From: Chromatiales bacterium
GTDB lineage: Bacteria; Pseudomonadota; Gammaproteobacteria; SZUA-140
DNA: 6,769 nt
Assembly (NCBI GenBank): GCA_031285245.1
Contig: JAITWN010000004.1
Location: forward strand, 1 to 6,769
Direction of reading: 5' to 3'
The notes beneath the pieces were generated by a model. It ran no database searches. It was not told the origin of the DNA and worked only from the letters and a program-made list of their open reading frames with translations. The position numbers and the translations under genes were made by a program. Positions 1 to 6,740 of this stretch are shown here, in pieces (position 1 is the stretch's first letter; each line of letters begins with the position of its first letter).

Positions 1-913
1 GTGCTGCATCGAAGCTCATGCCGCGCTGTACGCGTTCACGGATGCGCTCGAGAATCAGGAATGCGGCATGCCCTTCGTTGATGTGCCAGACCGTTGGGCG
101 CAGCCCGACCGCGCGCAGCGCGCGCACGCCGCCAATGCCGAGCACGATCTCCTGTTGGATGCGCGTAGTGATGTCGCCGCCATAGAGCTGATAGGTGATG
201 CGGCGATCGTTGTCGTTGTTGGCAGGTTGATCGCTATCGAGGAAATAGAGCGTGATATGGCCGGCCTTCGCCTTCCATACTTTGAGCTCGACCCGGCGTC
301 CCGGCAGATCGACATGCACGAATACTTCTTGGCCATTGGCGTCGAGTGCTGGCGACACCGGCAGATCAGCGGGATCGTTGTGATGATAGTGCGCGACCTG
401 ATTGCCGCGGCCATCGATGGTTTGATGAAAATAGCCTTCGCGATAGAGCAGGCCAACGGCGACGAAAGGGATGCCAAGGTCGCTCGCTGCTTTGCAGTGA
501 TCGCCCGCGAGGATGCCAAGGCCACCGGAGTAGATCGGGAAGCTTTCATGCAAGCCGAACTCAGCGCAGAAATACGCGATGAGATCTTCTTCGGCATCGA
601 GCGCGCGATGCCAGCGGCGATGATTGAGGTGGCGATAGTTGTGATACGAATCGTAGGCCGCAAGAATGCGATCGTAGTCCTGTGTGTAGACGTCATCGGC
701 TACTGCTTCTTCGAGCGTGCGCTGCGATACCCGTCGCAGAAAGACTTTAGGGTTATGGCCGCAGCTGTTCCACAGCTCTGGATCGAGGCGGACGAAAAGA
801 CTGCGAACCTGTCCATCCCAGCTATATAATAGGTCGCCCGCGAGTTCTCCTAGTCGCCGCAGACGCTCCGGAATTGCGGGGCGGACTTCAACAAAAAATC
901 GTGTACCGTTCAT
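1..913 (-). CDS. glgP: Alpha-glucan (glycogen/starch) phosphorylase, N-terminal part, cut by the left window edge
   Basis: Reading leftward from an ATG at 913-911, the frame stays open for 304 codons to the window edge, so only the N-terminal third or so of a protein that is usually about 800-850 residues is present. Residues 5-60 (FFVEVRPAIPERLRRLGELA onward, with YSWD at 30-33 and LDPELW at 43-48) match the DUF3417-type N-terminal region of the Thermus/Thermotoga kind of phosphorylase rather than E. coli GlgP/MalP. The GT35 signature follows: AYFCAEFGLHESFPIYSGGL at 113-132, LAGDHCKAASDLGIPFVAVG at 135-154, then YREGYFHQ. WHINEGHAAF lies at 276-285. By family knowledge the enzyme releases glucose 1-phosphate from alpha-1,4-glucans in the cytoplasm using pyridoxal phosphate; the PLP lysine would lie in the missing C-terminal part. 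The start is chosen because homology begins within a few residues of it; a weak AGG lies about 11 bases upstream. The gene is divergent from queA. The fold call is firm, but physiological substrate (glycogen or maltodextrin) cannot be told. Confidence 0.93.
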   Translation of the reverse strand, partial: MNGTRFFVEVRPAIPERLRRLGELAGDLLYSWDGQVRSLFVRLDPELWNSCGHNPKVFLRRVSQRTLEEAVADDVYTQDYDRILAAYDSYHNYRHLNHRRWHRALDAEEDLIAYFCAEFGLHESFPIYSGGLGILAGDHCKAASDLGIPFVAVGLLYREGYFHQTIDGRGNQVAHYHHNDPADLPVSPALDANGQEVFVHVDLPGRRVELKVWKAKAGHITLYFLDSDQPANNDNDRRITYQLYGGDITTRIQQEIVLGIGGVRALRAVGLRPTVWHINEGHAAFLILERIRERVQRGMSFDAA

Positions 914-978
914 GTCGGTTAGTGCCTGGTTGCGTGCGCTCGGCGCGGGTTGGAAATGCTTGCTGGGAGATTCGCGCG

Positions 979-1001
979 TACCTGGTCAGGGAGACCAGGT
1001 A
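979..1001. repeat. Perfect inverted repeat, 9-bp arms with 5-base centre, upstream of glgP
   Basis: TACCTGGTC (979-987) and GACCAGGTA (993-1001) are exact reverse complements around AGGGA. No T-run follows on either strand, so it does not look like a Rho-independent terminator. It lies 66-88 bases upstream of the phosphorylase ATG, in the noncoding 914-1127 stretch, where a dimeric repressor operator or a 5'-leader hairpin could sit. No regulator is identifiable. A TGTAAT that could be a -10 lies at 1046-1041 on the minus strand, but has no convincing -35. The rest of 914-1127 shows only a loose 7-bp pairing (1076-1082 with 1114-1120) and nothing else I can support. Confidence 0.5.
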
Positions 1002-1127
1002 GCTGAGAAAACAATGATGAAGGTCGAATCAACCAAGTGAATTACATGATCGAAGTGCACCTTGCCGGAACGAGCGGGTGCCAGTGGCTTTACCCGTTCG
1101 TCCGTACTGCAAGGGCACCCTCGAAGA

Positions 1128-1214
1128 TGGTGCCGGGAGAGAGAATCGAACTCTCACGGTCGCAAGACCACCGGATTTTGAGTCCGGCGCGTCTACCAGT
1201 TCCGCCATCCCGGC
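1128..1214 (-). tRNA. tRNA-Leu, anticodon CAA
   Basis: The 87-base minus-strand sequence folds as a complete class II tRNA. The acceptor arms are GCCGGGA (5' end at 1214) and TCCCGGC, followed by discriminator A and an encoded CCA (1130-1128). The D arm includes GGCGGAACTGGTAGACGC. The anticodon arm is CCGGA-CTCAAAA-TCCGG, which puts CAA at positions 34-36, so it reads UUG leucine codons. A long variable arm (TGGTC-TTGC-GACCG) is typical of leucine tRNAs, and the T arm has GAGAG-TTCGATT-CTCTC. All stems are intact. It is not itself a queuosine substrate, since Q is placed only in GUN anticodons (Tyr, His, Asn, Asp). I see no clear Rho-independent terminator downstream (below 1128). Confidence 0.97.
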
Positions 1215-1227
1215 GACACGGGGTGGG

Positions 1228-1257
1228 AGTATACAAGCCCCACGATGACTGTGACAA
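1228..1257 (-). promoter_or_regulatory. Promoter of tRNA-Leu, sigma70 type
   Basis: On the minus strand, TTGTCA (1257-1252, five of six to TTGACA) is followed by an 18-base spacer and TATACT (1233-1228, five of six to TATAAT). The first tRNA base is 14 bases past the -10, so a transcript starting about 7 bases after the -10 would have a leader of only six or seven bases. The bases after the -10 read CCCACCCCGTGTC; such a G+C-rich discriminator is characteristic of stable-RNA promoters under stringent (ppGpp) control. That regulation is inferred from the family pattern. The -35 lies inside the longest possible queA reading frame. Confidence 0.68.
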
Positions 1258-2324
1258 GAAGCGTGCCTGATACGCAGAATAATGCCGCGATGCCGATCGC
1301 GGGTTCGCGTCGCAGTGAATTCGACTACGAACTGCCAAAGGAATTGATCGCGCAAGCGCCGCTCCCGTTGCGGGGTGATAGTCGCATGCTGTGTCTGCAT
1401 GGCGATGAGCTGGCCGATCGCGGTATTCGCGATTTGCCCGCATTGCTGCGCGCTGGCGATGTGCTGGTGTTCAACGATACCCGCGTCATCCCAGCGCGTC
1501 TCTTCGGCGTCAAAGCAAGTGGCGGCAAGGTGGAAGTGTTCGTTGAGCGCGTGCTCGCAGAGCATCGCGCTTTGGTGCAGATCCGTGCCTCCAAGCTGCC
1601 TCGCGCCGGTACGCGCTTGCATCTTGATGGTGGGCTTGAAGTGTGCGTGTCATCGCGCAGCGAAGAAGGTTTCTTTGAAATCGTCTGCGACGATGAGCGT
1701 CCGCTCGCAGAGCGTTTGCGCGAATGCGGTCATATGCCGTTGCCGCCATATATCACGCGAGCCGATGAAGCTTTCGATCGCGAGCGTTATCAAACCGTGT
1801 TTGCTGCGCGCGATGGTGCTGTTGCTGCGCCTACCGCAGGATTGCATTTCGATGCTGCGCTCTTGGATACGCTCGCTGCCGCCGGCATCGAGCGCGCCGT
1901 GGTGACGCTGCACGTCGGGGCCGGCACTTTTCAGCCCGTGCGCGAAGAAGATCTCTCGCGCCATCGCATGCATGCGGAATGGCTGGAAGTGTCGCTCGAA
2001 ACTTGCGAACTGATCCGCCGCGCACGTGCGCGTGGTGGTCGTGTGGTTGCGGTTGGCACCACGGTGGTGCGCGCGTTGGAGACCGCATCGCAGAGCGGGG
2101 TGATCGAGCCTTATTGTGGGGAAACAGCGATTTTTATCAGACCGGGTTATCGCTTTCGGTCTGTCGATATGCTGCTGACGAATTTTCATATGCCAAGTTC
2201 AACGCTGCTGATGCTGGTATGTGCCTTCGCGGGCACCGAGCGGATGCTGGCGGCTTACCGTCATGCGGTGAATGCTCGTTATCGTTTTTATAGTTATGGT
2301 GATGCGATGTTGGTGGAGCCATGA
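1245..2324 (+). CDS. queA: S-adenosylmethionine:tRNA ribosyltransferase-isomerase
   Basis: QueA transfers and isomerises the ribosyl part of S-adenosylmethionine onto preQ1 already in tRNA, giving epoxyqueuosine; it acts in the cytoplasm as the step after Tgt. Conserved blocks in order (numbering from 1245): FDYELPKELIAQAPLP 26-41, LVFNDTRVIPARLFG 74-88 followed by KASGGKVEVFVER, GHMPLPPYI 162-170, GAVAAPTAGLHF 191-202, VTLHVGAGTFQPVR 220-233, VAVGTT 268-273, TNFHMPSSTLLMLV 312-325 and YRFYSYGDAML 346-356. The length is 359 codons from 1245, or 344 from the in-frame ATG at 1290; E. coli QueA is about 356 and begins only a few residues before the FxFELP block, which favours 1290. Neither start has a good Shine-Dalgarno: GGGAG at 1225-1229 is too far from 1245, and nothing is visible before 1290. 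The stop overlaps the tgt start (ATGA, 2321-2324), so the two are probably translationally coupled. The identity is certain; the start is not. Confidence 0.97.
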   Translation: MTVTRSVPDTQNNAAMPIAGSRRSEFDYELPKELIAQAPLPLRGDSRMLCLHGDELADRGIRDLPALLRAGDVLVFNDTRVIPARLFGVKASGGKVEVFVERVLAEHRALVQIRASKLPRAGTRLHLDGGLEVCVSSRSEEGFFEIVCDDERPLAERLRECGHMPLPPYITRADEAFDRERYQTVFAARDGAVAAPTAGLHFDAALLDTLAAAGIERAVVTLHVGAGTFQPVREEDLSRHRMHAEWLEVSLETCELIRRARARGGRVVAVGTTVVRALETASQSGVIEPYCGETAIFIRPGYRFRSVDMLLTNFHMPSSTLLMLVCAFAGTERMLAAYRHAVNARYRFYSYGDAMLVEP

Positions 2325-3436
2325 AATTTTCGCTGCTCGCTACTGACGGCGCTGCGCGCCGCGGTCGCATCGAGATGCCGCGTGGAACTATAGAAACACC
2401 GGCGTTCATGCCGGTCGGCACTTATGGTGCGGTGAAAGGCGTCGACCCTCAAGCGGTGCGCGAAACCGGCGCGCAGATCGTGCTCGCCAACACTTTTCAT
2501 ATGATGCTGCGGCCGGGTACGGAAGTGATTTCCAAGCTCGGTGATCTGCATGGATTCATGAGCTGGGATGGTCCTATTCTCACCGACTCGGGTGGCTTTC
2601 AGGTTTTCAGTCTGGGCGCAATGCGTAAGCTCACGGAAGAGGGCGTGCGTTTTCGTTCGCCAGTCGATGGTGCTACGGTGTTCCTCGGGCCAGAGGAATC
2701 AATGGCGGTGCAGAAAGCGCTGGGGTCGGACATCGTCATGGTGTTCGATGAGTGCACGCCTTGGCCAGCCACAGAAGAGCAGGCACGGGTTTCCATGGAG
2801 CTTTCGCTGCGCTGGGCGGCGCGCAGCCGCGAGGCTTTCGGCGCGCATGATGCAGCGCTTTTTGGCATCGTGCAGGGCGGCATGTATGAGTCATTGCGTG
2901 ATGCATCGCTTGAAGGTTTGGAGCGCATCGGCTTTGATGGCTACGCGGTCGGTGGTATGTCGGTGGGCGAGCCAAAGGAAGACATGCTGCGCGTGCTCAC
3001 GCATCTGCAATCACGCTTGCCGCGTGCCGCGCCGCGCTATCTGATGGGCGTTGGTAAACCTGAAGACATCGTCGAGGCAGTGCTGCGCGGTATCGACATG
3101 TTTGACTGCGTGATGCCGACCCGCAATGCGCGCAATGGTCATCTGTTTGTAGATACCGGCGTGCTGCGGATTCGCAACAGCCGCTATCGCGATGACCCGC
3201 GGCCGCTCGATGAATCCTGCACCTGCTATACCTGTCGCCATTTCAGTCGCGCTTACTTGCGTCATCTAGCGATCTGCAATGAGATGCTGGGAGCCAGGCT
3301 CAATACGCTGCACAATCTGCACTATTACCAGGCGCTGATGAGCGGCTTGCGTGATGCTATCGCGGCCGGAGAGCTTGCGATGTTCGTGCGACGTTTTTAT
3401 GAAAAACGCGCCCCAGATGCGCAGCCTGTGGCATAA
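2321..3436 (+). CDS. tgt: tRNA-guanine(34) transglycosylase
   Basis: Tgt exchanges guanine at the wobble position of GUN-anticodon tRNAs for preQ1, the committed tRNA step of queuosine synthesis. The 371-residue protein is of full bacterial length. ILTDSGGFQVFSLG (86-99) carries the general acid/base aspartate, D89. VMVFDEC (139-145) contributes D143 to base recognition. GIVQGG lies at 182-187 and GYAVGGMSVGEP at 207-218. GIDMFDCVMPTRNARNGHLF (258-276 and on) carries the nucleophile, D262, equivalent to D264 of E. coli. The zinc site is complete: C300, C302, C305 and H331 (CTCYTC then H after 25 residues). ATG 2321 overlaps the queA stop, with GGTGGAG just upstream as a closely spaced ribosome site. 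It is cotranscribed with queA and lies upstream of yajC-secDF. No damaged residues are seen. Confidence 0.98.
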   Translation: MKFSLLATDGAARRGRIEMPRGTIETPAFMPVGTYGAVKGVDPQAVRETGAQIVLANTFHMMLRPGTEVISKLGDLHGFMSWDGPILTDSGGFQVFSLGAMRKLTEEGVRFRSPVDGATVFLGPEESMAVQKALGSDIVMVFDECTPWPATEEQARVSMELSLRWAARSREAFGAHDAALFGIVQGGMYESLRDASLEGLERIGFDGYAVGGMSVGEPKEDMLRVLTHLQSRLPRAAPRYLMGVGKPEDIVEAVLRGIDMFDCVMPTRNARNGHLFVDTGVLRIRNSRYRDDPRPLDESCTCYTCRHFSRAYLRHLAICNEMLGARLNTLHNLHYYQALMSGLRDAIAAGELAMFVRRFYEKRAPDAQPVA

Positions 3437-3437
3437 T
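3429..3437 (+). promoter_or_regulatory. Candidate extended -10 promoter element for yajC-secD-secF
   Basis: TGGCATAAT matches the extended -10 pattern (TG, one base, then a hexamer five of six to TATAAT) and overlaps the tgt stop codon. No recognisable -35 lies 16-18 bases upstream (the sequence there is G+C-rich), which is tolerated at extended -10 promoters. A start about 7 bases downstream would place the hairpin at 3440-3460 near the 5' end of the message. This would let the Sec genes be transcribed apart from queA-tgt. It is a pattern match only. Confidence 0.33.
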
Positions 3438-3439
3438 GG

Positions 3440-3460
3440 CGCCCCTTAAGAAGTGGGGCG
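3440..3460 (+). terminator. Short G+C-rich hairpin between tgt and yajC, weak terminator or attenuator
   Basis: CGCCCC (3440-3445) pairs with GGGGCG (3455-3460) across a 9-base loop (TTAAGAAGT); a G-U pair could add one step at the base. The bases after it, TAATTTC, hold only a short, broken T-run, so this is at best a leaky intrinsic terminator. It lies in the 50-base tgt-yajC gap, upstream of the yajC ribosome site. Alternatives are a 5'-end stabilising stem or chance. Confidence 0.4.
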
Positions 3461-3486
3461 TAATTTCAACGGAAGCGAGGTGAGGG

Positions 3487-3855
3487 ATGGGCTTTTTTAT
3501 CAGTGATGCCTGGGCACAGGATGGCGGCGCTGCTGGTGGTTTCGTTGGTCTGCTTCCGCTGATTGTTATTTTCGTGATTTTTTACTTCTTGCTGCTGCGG
3601 CCGCAGATCAAGCGCGCGAAAGAGCATAAGCAAATGGTGACTTCCTTGTCGCGCGGCGATGAAGTGATTTCGAACGGTGGACTGCTTGGCCGAATCACCC
3701 GCCTTGACGAACAGTTTGTCTCTGTAGAAATTGCCGACGGCGTGATCGTAAAAATGCAGCGCACGGCGGTTGCTGCCATGGTGCCCAAAGGCACCATCAA
3801 GAAATCCGGCAAGGAAGTTGATACCGACACCGACGCTGACGATAAGGCGTCCTGA
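3487..3855 (+). CDS. yajC: Preprotein translocase accessory subunit YajC
   Basis: YajC is a small single-span inner-membrane protein that associates with SecD-SecF beside SecYEG; it is usually dispensable. The 122-residue product begins MGFFISDAWA, close to E. coli MSFFISDAVA, then has a glycine/alanine stretch and one hydrophobic helix at about 19-37 ending in LLLRPQIKRAKEHKQM (35-50), the family's RPQxKRxKEH motif. The cytoplasmic part carries RGDEVISNGGLLGRI (56-70) and VPKGTIKK (99-106). The tail from about 110 is acidic (DTDTDADD) and slightly longer than in E. coli (110 residues). The start at 3487 is backed by a strong purine-rich ribosome site, GAGGTGAGG, just upstream. It is separated from tgt by 50 bases and followed by secD after 23 bases, consistent with a yajC-secD-secF operon. 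Confidence 0.97.
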   Translation: MGFFISDAWAQDGGAAGGFVGLLPLIVIFVIFYFLLLRPQIKRAKEHKQMVTSLSRGDEVISNGGLLGRITRLDEQFVSVEIADGVIVKMQRTAVAAMVPKGTIKKSGKEVDTDTDADDKAS

Positions 3856-3878
3856 GTTTTCTTGGCGGATTGCTGCAT

Positions 3879-5735
3879 ATGAACCGGTATCCCTGGTGGA
3901 AGAACCTGATTGTCATCGCCGTCGTGCTGATCGGTCTGCTGTATGCTGCACCGAACATCTACGGCCAGGCGCCGGTGGTTCAGGTCTCAGCGCTGCGTGG
4001 CGCGGCTCTTGATGATGCGCTGCGCTCGCGCGTAAGCGATATTCTGCGCCAAGGCAGCGTCGCATCGACCGCGATCGAGAAAGAGCAGGCTGGCCTGGTA
4101 CTGAAATTCGCTGACACCGATGCTCAGCTCCGCGCTCAGGATCTGCTCGCCACCGGTCTCGGCGATGACTACGTGGTGGCGCTCAATCTGGTTTCCGATG
4201 CGCCAGCGTGGTTCCGTGCCTTCAATGCTCTGCCGATGTATCTCGGTCTCGACCTGCGTGGTGGTGTGCACTTCCTGATGGAGGTGGATCTCGATGCCGC
4301 CGTGGCGCAGGCCGAAGAACGTTACGTCAATGACATTCGCACGCTGCTGCGTGATGAGCGCATTCGTTATGTCAGCGCGGGTCGCGCTCCGAGTGGTGGC
4401 ATCGAAATCGTGTTTCGCGGCACGGAGGATCGTGCCGCGGCGCGTCCACGCATCGCCCGTCAGCTCCCGGGGCTGGTGATGGAGGAAGTAACGCGTGGCG
4501 ATACCCAAGTGCTGCTTGGGAATTTCAGCGCCGATGTGCTGCGTGAGACGCGCAGCTTCGCTGTTGAGCAGAACGTCACCACTTTACGTAATCGCGTCAA
4601 CGAGCTTGGCGTTGCCGAGCCGGTGATTCAGCGCCAGGGGCAGCGCAACATCGTCATTCAGTTGCCGGGTGTGCAGGATCCTGCGCGCGCCAAGGAGATC
4701 CTTGGTGCGACTGCGACGCTTGAATTCCGCATGGTTGATCAGTCGGGTGATGTGCAGGCAGCGCTTGCCGGGCACGTGCCGGCGACATCGCGCCTCTATC
4801 GCCAGCGTAACGGTACGCCGCAATTGCTCGATCGCCGTGTCATCGTTACTGGTGATCAGATCTCCGGTGCCGCTTCCGGATTTGATTCCCAGTCCGGCTC
4901 GCCGACGGTGAGTGTTTCGCTCGATAGCGCCGGTGGTCGGCGCATGCTCCAGACCACGCGCGATAACATCGGCCGACCGATGGCGGTGGTATTCATCGAA
5001 AGAAAGCCGCAGACGCGCACGATCAATGGCGAGACGGTGCGCTCGACGCGCGTGGTTGAGGAAATCATCAACATCGCGACGATCCGCGGTCAGTTCGGCA
5101 ATCAATTTCAGATCACGGGTCTTGATAGCAGCGCTGAGGCGCATGACCTTGCCTTGCTGCTGCGTGCCGGCGCGCTGGCTGCGCCGATCGAAATCGTCGA
5201 AGAGCGTACGATCGGACCGAGCCTTGGACAGGACAACATCGATCAGGGTATCCGTTCGGTGATCGTTGGCTTTATCTTCATTATGGTCTTCATGACCTGG
5301 CGCTATCGCTTGTTTGGCGTGGTCGCCAATCTTGCGCTGTTCCTCAACTTAGTGCTTTTGATCGCGATGCTGTCGCTGATCCAGGCGACGCTGACTTTGC
5401 CGGGCATCGCGGGTATCGCGCTCACCGTCGGTATGGCGGTGGACGCCAACGTGCTCATCTGTGAGCGCATACGCGAGGAGTTGCGTAACGGCAGCTCGCC
5501 GCAGGCGAGCATCGTTGCAGGTTATGACAAGGCCTGGGCGACCATTCTCGACTCCAACCTCACGACCTTGATCGTGGCGCTCGCGCTCATGGTCTTCGGT
5601 GCCGGCCCGGTGCGCGGTTTTGCGATCACGCTCGGCATCGGTATTCTCAGCTCGATGTTTACGGCGGTGATGGTCACTCGTGCGGTCACCAATCTGATTT
5701 ACGGCGGCCGCAAGGTTCAGAGGTTGTCCATATGA
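3879..5735 (+). CDS. secD: Protein translocase subunit SecD
   Basis: SecD, with SecF, is an RND-superfamily membrane protein that uses the proton gradient to pull exported proteins through SecYEG and release them outside the membrane. The ATG at 3879 gives 618 residues beginning MNRYPWWKN, aligning with MLNRYPLWKY of E. coli SecD (615); GGCGGA lies 9 bases upstream. An in-frame TTG at 3870 would add three residues and is less likely. TM1 is at about 9-28. The family motif LGLDLRGGVHFLMEVD is at 122-137. The large periplasmic P1 region follows, including LRNRVNELGVAEPVIQRQG (236-254) and LPGVQDP (262-268). Five more membrane helices occupy about 457-602. TM4 carries GMAVDANVLICERIREEL (518-535), with D522 and R530 equivalent to E. 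coli D519 and R527, which are needed for proton-driven function. The residue before ER is cysteine, a variable position in the family. The stop overlaps the secF start. Confidence 0.98.
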   Translation: MNRYPWWKNLIVIAVVLIGLLYAAPNIYGQAPVVQVSALRGAALDDALRSRVSDILRQGSVASTAIEKEQAGLVLKFADTDAQLRAQDLLATGLGDDYVVALNLVSDAPAWFRAFNALPMYLGLDLRGGVHFLMEVDLDAAVAQAEERYVNDIRTLLRDERIRYVSAGRAPSGGIEIVFRGTEDRAAARPRIARQLPGLVMEEVTRGDTQVLLGNFSADVLRETRSFAVEQNVTTLRNRVNELGVAEPVIQRQGQRNIVIQLPGVQDPARAKEILGATATLEFRMVDQSGDVQAALAGHVPATSRLYRQRNGTPQLLDRRVIVTGDQISGAASGFDSQSGSPTVSVSLDSAGGRRMLQTTRDNIGRPMAVVFIERKPQTRTINGETVRSTRVVEEIINIATIRGQFGNQFQITGLDSSAEAHDLALLLRAGALAAPIEIVEERTIGPSLGQDNIDQGIRSVIVGFIFIMVFMTWRYRLFGVVANLALFLNLVLLIAMLSLIQATLTLPGIAGIALTVGMAVDANVLICERIREELRNGSSPQASIVAGYDKAWATILDSNLTTLIVALALMVFGAGPVRGFAITLGIGILSSMFTAVMVTRAVTNLIYGGRKVQRLSI

Positions 5736-6706
5736 GCGACACTCAGGAAGCCAATACCCGTCTTGACCCCATCGTGGGCAAGGGGCGCGTCATCGATTTC
5801 ATGTCGATGCGCCGTGCCGCGTTCGCGATATCAATAGTGCTGGCCATTGTCGCGATCGTCGCGATTGCAGCGCGTGGACTCAATGTTGGTGTGGATTTCA
5901 CCGGCGGTACCTTGATCGAGCTCAGCTATCCGGAACCAGTGGAGCTTGGCGGCGTGCGTGAGGCGCTGCGTGGTGCGGGCTATGAGGAAGCGGTAGCGCA
6001 GCTTTTTGGGTCGCCGCGCGATGTGCTTGTGCGTATTGCGGCCGGTGCGGAAGAAAACGCCAATACGCTTGCTGATCGCGTGGTGGCGGCGCTGCGAGCA
6101 ACGCCGAACGGACAGCACATCGAGCTGCGCCGCGTCGAGTTCGTCGGCCCGCAGGTCGGCGCTGAGCTGGCTCAGAATGGTGCGCTGGCGGTGCTGTTGT
6201 CGCTGGCGGGGATTCTCATCTACATTGCCGTGCGTTTCGAAAAGCGTCTTGCTGCTGGTGCGGTGCTGGGGTTGATCCACGACATTCTGATCCTGGTCGG
6301 AATCTGGGCGGCGTTTCAGCTTGATTTTGATCTAACTGTGCTGGCGGCGCTGCTTGCGACTCTTGGCTACTCGCTCAACGACACCATCGTTATCTATGAC
6401 CGCATCAGAGAAAATTTCCGCAAGATGCGCAAGGGCGAGCCGGCTGAAATCATCAATGTCTCGGTGACACAGACGCTGACCCGTACCATCATCACCTCAG
6501 GCACCACGATGCTGGCGCTAATCGCGCTTTATCTCTTCGGTGGGGAAGTGTTGCGCAATTTCTCTCTCGTGCTTCTCATCGGCATTGTCATCGGTACCAT
6601 CTCGACGATCTTTGTTTCGAGCGCACTCGCGCTGGTGCTGGGCGTCAACAAGAAGGATCTGATGCCGGTGGTCAAAGAGCGCTCGGATTCCGGGGCGCTG
6701 ATTTGA
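5732..6706 (+). CDS. secF: Protein translocase subunit SecF
   Basis: SecF is the second half of the SecDF motor in the inner membrane. Its 324 residues match the usual length (E. coli 323). After a short cytoplasmic N-terminus, TM1 lies at about 28-48, followed by GLNVGVDFTGGTLIELSY (49-66), the family's signature. A periplasmic domain spans about 67-145 and ends in VEFVGPQVGAEL (135-146). Five further helices run from about 149 to 303. TM4 contains GYSLNDTIVIYDRIRENFRK (212-231), the SecF counterpart of the SecD VDANVLIxER motif, and TM5 begins after SVTQTLTRTIITSGTTML (244-261). The ATG at 5732 shares ATGA with the secD stop, with AGAGG 8 bases upstream, so translation is probably coupled and keeps the partners near equal amounts. 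The C-terminus is short and polar. No defects are seen. Confidence 0.98.
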   Translation: MSDTQEANTRLDPIVGKGRVIDFMSMRRAAFAISIVLAIVAIVAIAARGLNVGVDFTGGTLIELSYPEPVELGGVREALRGAGYEEAVAQLFGSPRDVLVRIAAGAEENANTLADRVVAALRATPNGQHIELRRVEFVGPQVGAELAQNGALAVLLSLAGILIYIAVRFEKRLAAGAVLGLIHDILILVGIWAAFQLDFDLTVLAALLATLGYSLNDTIVIYDRIRENFRKMRKGEPAEIINVSVTQTLTRTIITSGTTMLALIALYLFGGEVLRNFSLVLLIGIVIGTISTIFVSSALALVLGVNKKDLMPVVKERSDSGALI

Positions 6707-6707
6707 T

Positions 6708-6740
6708 AGGTTGGGCTGAGCGCCAAGCGAAGCCCAACAT
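6708..6740. repeat. REP-like palindromic element downstream of secF
   Basis: GTTGGGCT (6710-6717) and AGCCCAAC (6731-6738) are exact reverse complements flanking GAGCGCCAAGCGA, within which CGC (6721-6723) and GCG (6727-6729) can pair as an inner stem. The form, a GTTGGGCT stem with a GAGCG/GCGA centre, is that of short extragenic palindromes I have seen repeated in intergenic regions of many proteobacterial genomes; this is from memory, not a search. It starts two bases after the secF stop. No T-run follows, so it may protect the 3' end of the message rather than end transcription as an intrinsic terminator. The bases from 6741 to the end are noncoding; CCCAA (6749-6753) and TTGGG (6765-6769) could begin another palindrome that the edge cuts. 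Confidence 0.55.

Noticed and set aside
55..829. Long open frames on both strands (for example 68-829 plus and 55-696 minus) across the left end
   Set aside because: They lie over the real phosphorylase frame, which shows family motifs throughout. The other frames give low-complexity products rich in Arg, Ser and Ile with no recognisable domain, as expected of shadows in a G+C-rich gene.
1076..1120. Inverted repeat GGGTGCC / GGCACCC as the tRNA-Leu terminator
   Set aside because: The loop is 31 bases and no T-run follows on the minus strand; a 7-bp match at that distance could be chance.
1128..1214. tRNA-Leu as an integration (attachment) site
   Set aside because: No direct repeat of the tRNA 3' end and no integrase or foreign-looking gene is seen in the window; the surrounding genes are core.
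1215..1290. preQ1 riboswitch ahead of queA
   Set aside because: There is too little leader between the tRNA gene and queA, and no preQ1 aptamer-like stem with an A-rich tail is visible. Such switches also normally control preQ1 synthesis or transport genes.
1029..1622. Frames of 77-197 codons running across the tRNA gene and the queA 5' end
   Set aside because: They cover an intact tRNA and conserved queA codons in other frames; no motifs and no ribosome sites.
5432..5485. Cysteine (C528) in the SecD TM4 motif VDANVLIxER as an unusual active-site change
   Set aside because: E. coli SecD has asparagine and other family members have phenylalanine at this position, so it is variable; the essential D522 and R530 are intact.
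1245..6706. A novel system hidden in the queA-secF block
   Set aside because: Every frame is accounted for by five full-length, well-known housekeeping genes with intact key residues; gaps are 50 bases or less.
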